64,000 bases of DNA from UBA6055 sp965214085 (GCA_965214085.1 OZ243937.1:2418001-2482000), one strand, 5' to 3'; positions 15,297-24,283 are shown, counted from the stretch's first letter. Notes: generated from the sequence alone by a model not told the origin. Numbers and translations are program-made.

Positions 15297-16859
15297 CTAC
15301 TTCGCATACTCCACCCGCCGCGTCTCGCGGATGACATGCACTTTGATTTGGCCCGGGTATTGCATATCGCCTTCGATCTGCTTGGCGATATCGCGCGCCA
15401 ATTGAATTGAGGAGTAGTCGTCAACGACTTCCGGCCGCACAATGATGCGAATCTCGCGCCCCGCTTGCAGCGCGTAGCTCTGCTCGACGCCGTCAAAGCC
15501 GTTGGCGATATCTTCCAACTGCTTGACGCGCCGGATGTAAGAGTCGAGGCTTTCGCGCCGAGCGCCCGGACGCGCGCCAGAGATGGCGTCGGCCGCCTCC
15601 ACGATGAAGGCTTCCACGCACTCTTTCTCCACTTCATGGTGGTGCGCCGCGATGCAATTTACGACAGCGTCTTTGCCGCCGTAGCGCTTGACGAACTCCG
15701 CGCCGATTTGCGCGTGGGTGCCTTCCACGTTGTGGTCGATCGCCTTGCCAATATCGTGCAGCAGGCCGCCGGCTTTGGCGATGTTGACATCCGCGCCCAG
15801 CTCCATGGCGATCATGCCGGCGATGTGCGCCGTCTCGATAGCGTGCATGTGCTGGTTCTGCCCGTAGCTAGTGCGGAATTTCAGCGTGCCCAGCAGGTTT
15901 AATACCTCGGCGTGCAAGCCGTGGATGCCGGTCTCGTAGGCGGCGCGCTCGCCTTCTTCGCGCACGACCTGCTCGACTTCGGTACGTGTATCTTCCACCA
16001 ATTTTTCGATGCGCGCCGGGTGGATGCGACCGTCTACCACCAGCTTCGCCATCGTCCGCTTGGCGACCTCGCGCCGGACCGGATCAAAACTGCTGATAGT
16101 GACGGACTCCGGCGAATCATCGACGACCACGTCAACGCCAGTCGCCAATTCAAAGGAGCGAATATTGCGCCCGTTGCGGCCGATGATGCGGCCCTTCATG
16201 TCATCGCTGGGCAGATGCACGACGCTGACCGAGACCTCGTTGACCTGTTCCGACGCCAGCCGCTGGATGGCCATGGCGATCAGGCTGCGCGCGCGCGCAT
16301 CGGCGGTTTCGCGGGCTTCCGCCTCGACCTGTCGAATGATTCGCGCCATGTCGTTGCGCGCGTCCAGCTCGATCGAATCGAGCAGGTGCTGCCGCGCCTC
16401 ATCCACGGTCATCTGCGCGATGACTTCCAGCTTCTCGATCATCACCGATTCTGACTTTTGGAGTTCGTTTTCCTTCCTGTCGAGCCGGCTCTGCCGCTTG
16501 TTCAACTGCTGATCGCGCTGCTCGAGGCGTTCCATACGCTTGTCAAGCTCGCTGCGCCGGCGTCGAATCCGCTCGTCTTCGTCGTCCATATCACGCCGTC
16601 GGCGCGCGATTTTCGCGTCTGCTTCGCTGATGCGCTGGCGCGCGTCGCTCTCGGCTTTGGCGATGATGCGCGCCCTTTCGTCGTCAGCCGTCTTCAGCAC
16701 TTCTTTGGCATCCTCGGATGCCTTCAACAGGGCGCTCTGCCCTTCTTCTTGCTGTTGCTTCAGTAAGGCATCGACGCCCCGGCGGCTGCCGTAAGCGTAG
16801 CCTGCTGCGATCCCCGCGATGATGGCTACAACTGCAACTGCGATTCCAATAATGTCCAT
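15297..16859 (-). CDS. rny: Ribonuclease Y
   Basis: RNase Y is a membrane-anchored endoribonuclease that starts mRNA decay. The protein has 520 residues. It has an N-terminal membrane helix (3-22), a long charged coiled coil (30-190), a KH domain (about 210-275, with IIGRNGRNIRS at 225-235) and an HD domain with LLHDIGK (His368-Asp369) followed by AAHHHEVE. The full family layout is intact. It lies 76 bp downstream of recX on the same strand and may be co-transcribed with it. Confidence 0.95.
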   Translation of the reverse strand: MDIIGIAVAVVAIIAGIAAGYAYGSRRGVDALLKQQQEEGQSALLKASEDAKEVLKTADDERARIIAKAESDARQRISEADAKIARRRRDMDDEDERIRRRRSELDKRMERLEQRDQQLNKRQSRLDRKENELQKSESVMIEKLEVIAQMTVDEARQHLLDSIELDARNDMARIIRQVEAEARETADARARSLIAMAIQRLASEQVNEVSVSVVHLPSDDMKGRIIGRNGRNIRSFELATGVDVVVDDSPESVTISSFDPVRREVAKRTMAKLVVDGRIHPARIEKLVEDTRTEVEQVVREEGERAAYETGIHGLHAEVLNLLGTLKFRTSYGQNQHMHAIETAHIAGMIAMELGADVNIAKAGGLLHDIGKAIDHNVEGTHAQIGAEFVKRYGGKDAVVNCIAAHHHEVEKECVEAFIVEAADAISGARPGARRESLDSYIRRVKQLEDIANGFDGVEQSYALQAGREIRIIVRPEVVDDYSSIQLARDIAKQIEGDMQYPGQIKVHVIRETRRVEYAK

Positions 16860-16935
16860 AGTCGAGTGACGGGATCCAAGGGATGCATCCGTCCCTGCTC
16901 CTTTCTCTGATTGAATCGGCGCTTATCCGCCGACA

Positions 16936-17592
16936 CTATTCCGCGGCATCCGGCAGAAAATAGTCACCGTCTGCTGCTTCGAATTCCCTTTCCAGGCGTA
17001 AAACGACATCTCTGATCGTATCCGCCTCAAAGCCGCGTCGACGAAGCAATCCGCTTAACTTGCGCCTGAATGCTAGTCGCGTCATTCCTTTCATGCGCTT
17101 CGCTCGCCCTGCCGCCGCGCGATAGGCCGCGTCTTCCACTTGTTCATCAGCCAACAACGTCTCAATGAGGTCGTCGGCGACGCCCTTTGATCGCAGCTCG
17201 TAGCGCAGCGCCCGGGGCCCCATCGGCTTAAAGCGAGCGCGGTTCTCCAGCCAGAACTTGGCGAAGTCGACGTCATCCAGATAGCCGAGCCGTTCCAATC
17301 GCTGCAATACCGGCGAGATAAGCGCGTCATCCACCTTATGCTTTTTGAGATTGCGGCGGACCTCTTGCGCGCTGCGCGGGCGGTAAGAGAGAAAGCGCAG
17401 GGCTCGATCGAAGGCGCGCTGTTCCGCGTCGGTATCCGCCAGCGCCTCAACTTCTCGCTGGCTGAGCGGCTGGCCGATTATCAGCCTGGCTGCTTCCACG
17501 CGCGGCAAGCTCAAGACGAACTCATCGTCCAGGTATAGCTTGACACGTTCTTTGTCGCGCTGATTGACTTCCAAGGCGGTAATAACCGGCAT
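16936..17592 (-). CDS. recX: Regulatory protein RecX
   Basis: RecX binds and modulates RecA filaments. The 218-residue protein shows the three-helix tandem repeats of the family: SYRPRSAQEVRRNLKK, LGYLDDVDFAKFW and MGPRALRYELRSKGV. An N-terminal extension (EVNQRDKERVKLYLDD) is typical of longer RecX forms. recA is not in the window, so it is not coupled here. The gene is followed on the same strand by rny. Confidence 0.92.
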   Translation of the reverse strand: MPVITALEVNQRDKERVKLYLDDEFVLSLPRVEAARLIIGQPLSQREVEALADTDAEQRAFDRALRFLSYRPRSAQEVRRNLKKHKVDDALISPVLQRLERLGYLDDVDFAKFWLENRARFKPMGPRALRYELRSKGVADDLIETLLADEQVEDAAYRAAAGRAKRMKGMTRLAFRRKLSGLLRRRGFEADTIRDVVLRLEREFEAADGDYFLPDAAE

Positions 17593-18057
17593 CGCAACAA
17601 TCCAAGCAAGAATTCGCTGTAGTTCGCTGCTACGGCTATACCACTACAAAATTACAAACTGCCTCAAAACAGCTCGGGGGCTGCTGACTGTCAAACTGGT
17701 CAGGCGCCGGTCACGAAAAATTCAAGGGTTGGGCCAGGACGTTTTATGCTCCCGTCAATGAACTTTCTTCGGGAAAGTCCATTCCAATCTCATCAAGTTC
17801 CGGATTGAGCCGATTGATCGCTCGTAATCTGCGCAGTATTTGCCGCAGCCGCAGGCTCGATACTCGTCACAGTCGCCTCTGCGCGACCAAGCCTGCTACC
17901 AAATCTCGCCGCGCTACGTATACAAAGTTCAGGGCGGCGAACAAATTTGGTCTTGAAATGAATACTTATCAGAACAAGGTTATACTCAACACCATTTCCT
18001 CATTCCACCACCTATTATACCGCAAATTGTGGAATGGCAAGCCTTGCCTTGTAACAG
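17593..18057. other. Gene-free stretch with possible gene remnant
   Basis: This 465-bp stretch upstream of recX holds no convincing complete gene. On the minus strand two short overlapping frames end in it. One (about 17750-17870) encodes a basic stretch ending NPELDEIGMDFPEESS, then a stop near 17751, without a usable start. The other (about 17770-17910) encodes CDEYRACGCGKYCADY, a Cys-rich pattern, also without a start. They may be remains of a frameshifted small gene or chance frames. Confidence 0.3.
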
Positions 18058-18424
18058 GGTAGTGTATCGAATTCGGTTGAAATTAAATTTCACCACAAAG
18101 ACACAAAGGCACAAAGCACACAAAGAATATGGCATATCTCGATTAAGTTTCTCGGTGCTCTCGCATTTCTCGCGGGGCAATCGCATCAATATCCATAAAT
18201 GACGAATTTATCATCAAACTAACAAATTGTAGGGGCGAGCCTTGGCTCGCCCCTGAATTCTGGCAGAAAATCACCTTTTCATTGCGTCCTTTATTGGCAT
18301 ATTTTCGGATATATCTCGGAGTTCTTGGCACCTTAGTGTTGAAATAATTTGATGCGATTGCCTTAGCAATTCTCGGTGTCCTCGATGGTATAGTAACTGT
18401 ATCAACCGAAAAGGATACATTTCC
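18058..18424. mobile_element. Family 2 MITE-like element carrying a family 1 insertion
   Basis: Ends are inverted: GGTAGTGTATCGAATTCGG at left and, reverse-complemented, GGAAATGTATCCTTTTCGG at right. The perfect octamer TGTAACAG flanks both ends flush (18050-18057 and 18425-18432), which is a target duplication. A family 1 element occupies 18173-18366. Without the insertion and its duplication, the element is about 164 bp, comparable to the uninterrupted 144-bp copy at 4854-4997. Confidence 0.75.
18173..18366. mobile_element. Family 1 MITE-like element nested in family 2 (copy I)
   Basis: The 194-bp element has perfect 14-bp inner inverted repeats GGCAATCGCATCAA. It is flanked by CATTTCTCG (18164-18172) and CAATTCTCG (18367-18375), an 8-of-9 match consistent with a 9-bp target duplication. 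It contains a hairpin with GGGGCGAGCC arms near 18232-18253. The interior differs from other copies except for the first 60 bp, shared with 9872 onward. Confidence 0.72.
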
Positions 18425-18542
18425 TGTAACAGTCGCGGCGAGGCGCTGGCGTCAAGCGTTGGGCGTCCGCATCCCAAGCGCTGCGATCAAGCGCGGCAAA
18501 CGCAGGGCGCGCACCGACTAATTGGCGAGCAAAGACTGAAGC

Positions 18543-19328
18543 ATGGCCAGGTTTACGCGAGGGATTCTGGTGACGGGCGGCGGCACCTTCCTGGGTGATA
18601 ATATCGCCTCCGCCCTATTGGCCGAGGGCGCCAAGGTCAGCCTATTGGTGCGGCCCGACAGCGAAGACAAGCTGGGACCATTGGCGCAGCAGACGCGCTG
18701 GTCGACGGCGGATGTATGGAGCCCGGCCAGCCTGCGCGGCAAGGCGCGCAATCATGCCGCGGTGGTTCACACGGTTGGCAGCTTGTCCGCTGACCCCGCT
18801 CAAGGTTTGTCGCACAGCCGCCTGAATTTTGTATCGGCGCGCAACGTGGCCAATATGTGCGTCAGCGATGGCGTCCAGCGCATGATATTGATCAGCGGGG
18901 CAAGCGCCCCCTGGATCAGCCGCGCCTACATACAGGCCAAGCGAGATGCGGAACGGTATATGCTGCGGCTGGGATTGCGGGCGGCCATCGTCAGGGCGCC
19001 CCTGCTCTATGCGCCGGGCAGCAGCCGGCCCCTTTTCTATCGCGCGCTGTCTCTTTTTGGCGTGCTTCCGCCGCTATCCTGGCTGTTCTTAAACAGGATC
19101 GCGCCAATGCCGGTCGATGTGCTGGCGCGGGGGGTGGCGCTGCTGGCCATATCCGGCGACGAGTCGCGGCAGGTGTATTACGCCCGCAACCTGCGGCGGC
19201 TGATTCGTCATGGACCGGCGCAGCCAGACACGGCGGCGGATCATTTTCTGCCAGGCGCGGCCAATAGCGACAGTCCCTATGATAATCTGGATGAGGACCT
19301 GCCCTTTGGCTGGACGCCGGAACCTTAA
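18543..19328 (+). CDS. NAD(P)-dependent epimerase/dehydratase-like protein
   Basis: The 261-residue protein is an extended short-chain dehydrogenase. It has an N-terminal ILVTGGGTFLG nucleotide-binding motif at residues 8-18, AVVHTVGSL for the fourth strand, and AYIQAKRDAE giving the YxxxK catalytic pair. It resembles the NAD-binding NmrA/NDUFA9-like group. The C-terminal substrate domain is short. The substrate cannot be inferred. The gene stands just after the composite repeat and before tRNA-Cys, and seems to be monocistronic. Confidence 0.75.
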   Translation: MARFTRGILVTGGGTFLGDNIASALLAEGAKVSLLVRPDSEDKLGPLAQQTRWSTADVWSPASLRGKARNHAAVVHTVGSLSADPAQGLSHSRLNFVSARNVANMCVSDGVQRMILISGASAPWISRAYIQAKRDAERYMLRLGLRAAIVRAPLLYAPGSSRPLFYRALSLFGVLPPLSWLFLNRIAPMPVDVLARGVALLAISGDESRQVYYARNLRRLIRHGPAQPDTAADHFLPGAANSDSPYDNLDEDLPFGWTPEP

Positions 19329-19335
19329 ATCGTCC

Positions 19336-19363
19336 TTGAATTGGCGCTGCCAGGCAGTATAAT
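19336..19363 (+). promoter_or_regulatory. Predicted promoter of tRNA-Cys
   Basis: TTGAAT at 19336-19341 and TATAAT at 19358-19363 are 16 bp apart. They place initiation about 5 nt before the mature tRNA at 19375. Confidence 0.6.
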
Positions 19364-19374
19364 ATGGGCGCATC

Positions 19375-19446
19375 GGCGACGTGGCCAAGTGGTAAGGCAG
19401 AGGTTTGCAAAACCTTCATTCGTGGGTTCGAATCCCACCGTCGCCT
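19375..19446 (+). tRNA. tRNA-Cys (anticodon GCA)
   Basis: The 72-nt sequence folds as a tRNA with acceptor strands GGCGACG and CGTCGCC and discriminator T, usual for cysteine tRNA. The anticodon loop TTTGCAA gives GCA. The T loop is GTGGG-TTCGAAT-CCCAC. CCA is not encoded. A good promoter precedes it, and a small zinc-ribbon gene follows 33 nt later, possibly on the same transcript. Confidence 0.96.
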
Positions 19447-19479
19447 CTCCTTCGCTCAATTTGATTTGATGTGACAGCT

Positions 19480-19686
19480 ATGGTCGCTCGCGAGTCTCGC
19501 CGGCAAGCCAAGACAGTAGAACCGACTCAGGCAAAAGGTCGGCATTACGCTGACCGGACGCAACCCCCCTTAAGCAACTACACCTTGAGCACGGTATGCC
19601 CGGCTTGCGAAAGCGAGACCTATAAGTTGGCCTGCAAGGTGCGCTGCGGCAAATGCGGTTTCATGTGGGATTGCAGCGAGCTTTAG
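19480..19686 (+). CDS. Small zinc-ribbon protein, 68 residues
   Basis: The frame encodes a basic N-terminus and then CPAC and CGKC knuckles in the last 26 residues (CPACESETYKLACKVRCGKC). This is a compact treble-clef or zinc-ribbon domain ending in FMWDCSEL. I use the ATG at 19480; a GTG at 19471 is also possible. No strong ribosome-binding site is seen. It could bind nucleic acid or act as a small rubredoxin-like ribbon. I do not recognise a named family. Confidence 0.6.
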   Translation: MVARESRRQAKTVEPTQAKGRHYADRTQPPLSNYTLSTVCPACESETYKLACKVRCGKCGFMWDCSEL

Positions 19687-19699
19687 CCCGCCCGGGCGA

Positions 19700-20503
19700 T
19701 CACGGAGCCACCCTCCAGAAGCGCTCTACAAATCCGCCAGTCTGGGGGTCGGTGAAGGCGCGCCTCACGTCCGCCTCCATCGCGCCCAGGCTATCCCAGA
19801 AAGTGCTGATCTGCGATTCATAACAGGCGATGGCATTGATCTTGGCGCGGATGTCAGACTCGTTGAGCCTCACATCCGCCGGCAGCAGCGGCAAGCCGAA
19901 TTCCTTCAGCGCCAACTCGGTAGCGCGATCGGCATTCGAGTAGGGGAACTCGGCGTAAAAGCGCAGCGCTGATCGATCGGGAATATCGCGTACTTGAGTC
20001 AAGCCCCATTGGCGGGCAATCTGATGGTCGACGTGATGCCCGACCCCCAGCGGCAAGTATACGCGGGCGGCCGTTTCCAACTCGGGAATCTGGATACCCT
20101 TCAATAGGCGCGGCGCGTAATCGGCTGGATGAATCTCGCCGAACAAGGATTCCTCCGAGGGGTAAAGCGCGATATCGCTCGCCAGGCGATAGACACAGTC
20201 CGGCAGCGGAACGTGCATGAAATCCACGCCGATTGCGTTAGAGGCTTTCTCGTCTTCGATTTGCCGGCTGCGCAGGGGGCTTTCGCCCGCCGACCAGCGC
20301 CGGTGCAGGTCCGCCAGGATCGGCGTATCCGGCAGCTCGCCTTGGTACAAGCCGCCCATGATCGTCATGATGGTCACTGCATGCCCGGCAGCGGCCAATT
20401 GGCGGGCGGTCCCGCCGCAACTGAAGATGCCGTCATCGAAATGCGGCGAAATGAATACGTGCGTCTCTCGTGCTGGCAATTTTCCCTCGGCATTCGCTGA
20501 CAT
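19700..20503 (-). CDS. PIG-L family deacetylase
   Basis: This 267-residue zinc hydrolase belongs to the LmbE/PIG-L family, which removes N-acetyl groups from sugars (GlcNAc-PI, mycothiol and bacillithiol precursors). The metal motif PHFDD is at 20-24, with an early SCGG. The third ligand is in GHHVDH at 155-160. The gene is 4 nt downstream of the endonuclease III gene and probably translated from the same mRNA. The sugar substrate is unknown; a low-molecular-weight thiol pathway is one option. Confidence 0.85.
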   Translation of the reverse strand: MSANAEGKLPARETHVFISPHFDDGIFSCGGTARQLAAAGHAVTIMTIMGGLYQGELPDTPILADLHRRWSAGESPLRSRQIEDEKASNAIGVDFMHVPLPDCVYRLASDIALYPSEESLFGEIHPADYAPRLLKGIQIPELETAARVYLPLGVGHHVDHQIARQWGLTQVRDIPDRSALRFYAEFPYSNADRATELALKEFGLPLLPADVRLNESDIRAKINAIACYESQISTFWDSLGAMEADVRRAFTDPQTGGFVERFWRVAP

Positions 20504-20507
20504 CTGG

Positions 20508-21221
20508 TCAGCCCAAGTTCTCTAGTTCGGCAAAATAATCGCAATGCTCGCTGATCTGGCAGCGGCCGCAGGCCGGCTTGCGCGCGCGGCAGGTGTCCCG
20601 CCCATGTTGAATCAACTGGATGTGAAACTGATAGTAGTCGCTGGCTGGCGCGATGGCTTCCATGACCGGGTGCGCGTCGTCAGCGGAGAGTTTTTCCGGC
20701 AGGAATCCGATGCGTTTGCTGACGCGATAGATATGCGTATCAACCGGGAAGGCGGGCCGATCATAGGCGAAGCACAAGACGATGGCGGCGGTTTTGGGTC
20801 CCACGCCGCGCAGCGAGTTCAGCCAGGCTTTAGCTTCGTCTAGCGACAATTCATCCAGAAAGTCAATGCTGTATTCGCCCGCCTCGGCGTAGATGACGCC
20901 CAAGACATTCTGGATGCGCGGCGCCTTTTGATTCGCCAGCCCGGCGGGCCGAATGACATCGGTCAGCTCCGCCAGGTCGGCAAAGCGGACCGCCTCCCAA
21001 TCCGGATAGCTCTCCTTGAGCCGGTTGAAGGCGCGGTCGCGATTGACATCGTTGGTGCTCTGGCTGAGGATGCAGCTTATCAGCTCGTCCATGCCGTCTT
21101 GATTGCGCGACCAGTCAAGCCTGCCGTAGACCTGCGTCAAGGCGGCGGCGATGGGCGCGTACTTGGCGCGGCGCGCCGCAAAATTGTCGACTTTCTCGAG
21201 TGGATCGCGTTTTCGTGGCAT
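20508..21221 (-). CDS. nth: Endonuclease III, base-excision repair glycosylase
   Basis: The 237-residue protein removes oxidised pyrimidines and nicks the abasic site. The helix-hairpin-helix LRGVGPKTA contains catalytic Lys143, and the catalytic Asp161 is in VDTHIYR. The [4Fe-4S] ligands are Cys211, Cys218, Cys221 and Cys227 with the classic C-x6-C-x2-C-x5-C spacing. I start at the ATG at 21221; the frame stays open to 21320, but the extra 33 residues are encoded by the neighbouring repeat element. It precedes the PIG-L gene by 4 nt. Confidence 0.93.
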   Translation of the reverse strand: MPRKRDPLEKVDNFAARRAKYAPIAAALTQVYGRLDWSRNQDGMDELISCILSQSTNDVNRDRAFNRLKESYPDWEAVRFADLAELTDVIRPAGLANQKAPRIQNVLGVIYAEAGEYSIDFLDELSLDEAKAWLNSLRGVGPKTAAIVLCFAYDRPAFPVDTHIYRVSKRIGFLPEKLSADDAHPVMEAIAPASDYYQFHIQLIQHGRDTCRARKPACGRCQISEHCDYFAELENLG

Positions 21222-21271
21222 GGCTCCATTGTACCGGTCGGACGCGTCACTGCAAGCGATGAACTTCTTAC

Positions 21272-21537
21272 CAAGGGCAATCGCACCAATAATTTTAACC
21301 ACAGAGAACACAGAGGGCACAGAGATTTAGGTGTTTAGACGACTATTCAAAGCAGTCGATGGACTGGAACACGGCAAGAAGCACAGAAAAGACTTAATAT
21401 ATCTCTCGAAATCGCTCCTGACTTATAATGTAAGCTTTCATTATTGCTTTCCTCTGCGCTCTCTGCGCCTCTGTAGTTTAATTTCAGTTTAGATTCGCAC
21501 CATTTCAGCCGCTATCATTATGATGCGTTTGTGCTAC
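21272..21537. mobile_element. Family 1 MITE-like element (copy C)
   Basis: The left end is CAAGGGCAATCGCACCAA. The right end is degenerate (complement of GCACAAACGCATCA). The interior is the reverse complement of the copies at 31310 and 39074, so this copy lies in the opposite orientation. ACACAGAGG-type tracts face each other near the ends. Its right terminus overlaps the 3' end of the MFS gene and supplies that gene's last codons and stop. No clear target duplication remains. Confidence 0.65.
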
Positions 21538-22813
21538 GAGCGCCGCGTTTTGGCTTGGTCGCCAGCGTGTCGGCGGGCAGCAAATGCCAGGCGGTCAAGG
21601 CGATCAGCGCGAATACCAGGGCAGCGGCGATAAAGGTGCCGCGCATGCCTAGCAGTATCGCAACCGAAGCGCCGAAGATGGGCGCGACGGCTTTCGAGCC
21701 AGCCACAACCGAATTGTCGATGCCGTAGACGGCGCCGGCCGTGTCCTTGTCGGTATAACGCGAGAGCAGCGCGCTGGGCGAGGCGACCAGGCCGCCTGCG
21801 GCGATCCCGGCGAGGCCCTGCAAGAATAGCAGCTGCCAGACATCGCCGACAAAAGCCTGCGGCACGTAGAGCGCGGTGGCGGCGATTGAGCAATAGATCA
21901 GCACTTTGCGATGGCTGATACGGTCGCCCAGGTTGCCCAGATAAACAGCGCCAAAAGTAGATGTCGCGGCCGATACCGCCATCACCAGGCCCGCATAAGT
22001 ATTGCTGGAATCGGTCTCGCGCGCGATCAAGGAGACCACAAACAGCGGCGCGATTGGCACAATGATTACGCGCGCCAGGCTGGATAAGAAGCGCAGGAAC
22101 AATACCATGCCGACGCCCGAAGTCTGCACGATCGATTTCCAGCCGAGGAAAATGGCCGCGGCGTGGAAGTCTTCTCGTTTCTGTGTGGCGCTGAAGTCTT
22201 CAGTGACACCCAGCATGACAACGAAGCCGCCCCCTAGCAGCAATACGGCGGTGACAATGAAGGGGATGCTGTAGCCGAAGAGATCAGCCAGGACGCCGCC
22301 AAGCAGCGGACCCACCGCCACGCCGGCCCACAAGCCGACTTGCAGCGTGCCCATGGCGAAACCGACGCGGTGCCGGGGCGTGGCCGCCGCTACCAGCGCG
22401 TTGTTGGCCGATACGGTGCCGGTGACGACGCCTTGCATGGCACGCACGAGGATCAGCTGTTCGGCGCTTTGTACGAAACCCATCAGCGCCAGCGTAATGG
22501 CTCCGCCGAAGAGCGCGCGCATAATCATCTTCTTGCGGCCAAAGCGGTCGGCGACTGCGCCCCAGAATGGCGCGGCGATCATCATGGTGATGCCTTGCAC
22601 GGAAATGACCAGGCCCGCCAGCAGCTCGGTGCTGTGGCCCCCCGCGCTGCCCAGCGATTCGATATACAGCGGCAGGAAGGGGAAGATCATCGAGAAACCG
22701 ACAGCCGACAAGATCTGCGCGATGAACAAAACGCCCAGCGTGAACTTCCAACTATGGGGAAAAGAAAACGCTCTGGCGAGCGAATGATGATTTGCTGTTA
22801 GGACTCTTGCCAT
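21518..22813 (-). CDS. MFS transporter, paralogue 1
   Basis: This 431-residue, 12-helix major facilitator has motif A in GAVADRFGRKK after the second helix and PFLPLYIESLG in helix 1, typical of DHA1-type drug or sugar efflux. It is closely similar in layout to the gene at 22916-24187 (for example the ISVQGITMMIAAPFWG and IAAPPLVAAISTPFWG regions), so the two arose by tandem duplication. The start is the ATG at 22813; a GTG lies at 22819. The final residues STNAS and the stop come from the terminal repeat of element 21272-21537. Confidence 0.87.
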   Translation of the reverse strand: MARVLTANHHSLARAFSFPHSWKFTLGVLFIAQILSAVGFSMIFPFLPLYIESLGSAGGHSTELLAGLVISVQGITMMIAAPFWGAVADRFGRKKMIMRALFGGAITLALMGFVQSAEQLILVRAMQGVVTGTVSANNALVAAATPRHRVGFAMGTLQVGLWAGVAVGPLLGGVLADLFGYSIPFIVTAVLLLGGGFVVMLGVTEDFSATQKREDFHAAAIFLGWKSIVQTSGVGMVLFLRFLSSLARVIIVPIAPLFVVSLIARETDSSNTYAGLVMAVSAATSTFGAVYLGNLGDRISHRKVLIYCSIAATALYVPQAFVGDVWQLLFLQGLAGIAAGGLVASPSALLSRYTDKDTAGAVYGIDNSVVAGSKAVAPIFGASVAILLGMRGTFIAAALVFALIALTAWHLLPADTLATKPKRGARSTNAS

Positions 22814-22915
22814 GAACACCTAGCCCATGTATTTCGTGAGTAAGTTCATATCAGATGCTTGCCTCCTGAAATCCGCGTAAAGTCAAAAATGTCAATTCGC
22901 TGCCCGCGTGATTCG

Positions 22916-24187
22916 CTAGCCGCCGCTTAGGGCGCCCGCCAGCAGCCGGAAACGTTTCCGCTTAGGTTTGGGCAGGAAGTTGGCGCCGACAATGAGAATC
23001 GTCAGATAGTAGAGCGCGACAACCGCAAAGACGGCTCGCAAACCAAAGACCGCGGCGATGATGGCGGCGGTGAGCGGCGCCATGCCGTTGGCGAAGGACG
23101 AAACGGAAGCGTCCAAGCCGTAGACTGAGCCCTCGTCGCCCAAATCGGTAAATTTGGCCAGCATGGCCGCGGGCGCTGACAAGACGCCGCCGGCGAAGAA
23201 ACCAGCCAGCCCTTGAAACAGCAACAACTGGCCGATGTTGCTGACGAAGGCTTGCGGCACATAGAAGACGACTGCCATCAGCGCAGCGGCCACAAGCATA
23301 TTTCGATGACCCCATTTGTCGCTGAGCCAGCCGAGTATCAAAGAACCGGCGGTTGTTGTGATTGCCGACACGGTAAGCACCAAACCGGCGTAACTGCTGG
23401 CGCCTGTCGCCAGTACCGTTGGCATCAACGCCAGCACAAACAGCGGCGCAATCGGCATAATCGAACGTTGGGCGAAGCCATTAAGAAAGCGCAGTGAATA
23501 TACCGTCTTGACGCCGCGCGCGCGCAGGATGCCTTTCCAAGCGCGGACCATCTTCATGGGGTTCAAGTCCAGGCGGCTGCCGGCGGGCGGCTGATAGCTT
23601 TCGCGAACGCCAATAGTGACAAGCAGCCCGGCCAACACCAACATCGCGGATGTGAACAAAAATGGAACTTGAAATCCAAATCGCTCCGCAAGCAGGCCGC
23701 CGACGATGGGACCCACCGCCACGCCACCGAACAAGCCCACTTGCAGCGCGCCCAGCGCAAAGCCGATGCGCTCGCGCGGGCTTTCACCGGCGACCAAAGC
23801 CATGTTGGCGGCGATGATGCCGCTGGTCAGGCCCTGAAGGGCGCGCAGGGCGATCAGCGCGAAAGCCGTCTGCGCGAATGCCATCAGCGCCAGAATGATT
23901 GAGGCGCCAAACATAGCGCGCATGACCATCTTCTTGCGACCGTATTGATCGGCCAGGCGCCCCCAAAAGGGCGTCGAGATGGCCGCCACCAGCGGCGGCG
24001 CGGCAATGACTATCCCGGCCAGCAACTCCGGGCTGATGAATTGCGCGTCCTTTAGGGTCTGTACGTAGAGTGGCAAGAAGGGATAAACGAGGGAGATGCC
24101 ACCCGTGCCCAGCGCCTGCGCCAGCGAAACCACCAAGAGCGTGATAAGCCAGCGATTGGGAGGCTGTGAGTCCTCAGTTTCTTGCAT
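22916..24187 (-). CDS. MFS transporter, paralogue 2
   Basis: The 423-residue major facilitator has motif A in GRLADQYGRKK and YPFLPLYVQTL in helix 1. It lies upstream of its paralogue on the same strand with a gap of about 100 bp, so co-transcription is possible. No regulator gene or substrate clue is adjacent. The two pumps could have diverged in specificity or could form a dosage duplication. Confidence 0.88.
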   Translation of the reverse strand: MQETEDSQPPNRWLITLLVVSLAQALGTGGISLVYPFLPLYVQTLKDAQFISPELLAGIVIAAPPLVAAISTPFWGRLADQYGRKKMVMRAMFGASIILALMAFAQTAFALIALRALQGLTSGIIAANMALVAGESPRERIGFALGALQVGLFGGVAVGPIVGGLLAERFGFQVPFLFTSAMLVLAGLLVTIGVRESYQPPAGSRLDLNPMKMVRAWKGILRARGVKTVYSLRFLNGFAQRSIMPIAPLFVLALMPTVLATGASSYAGLVLTVSAITTTAGSLILGWLSDKWGHRNMLVAAALMAVVFYVPQAFVSNIGQLLLFQGLAGFFAGGVLSAPAAMLAKFTDLGDEGSVYGLDASVSSFANGMAPLTAAIIAAVFGLRAVFAVVALYYLTILIVGANFLPKPKRKRFRLLAGALSGG

Positions 24188-24283
24188 TCGGCGGCAAAAC
24201 CTGCAACATTTTGTGCAAACCGTATAAGGTTAGTCATTTTAGCAAGAATTGCAAGCACTGATTTTCGCCAGATTTCGGCAATC

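Noticed and set aside
21222..21320. 33-residue N-terminal extension of endonuclease III
   Set aside because: It is encoded partly by the family 1 element terminus. The conserved protein starts at 21221.
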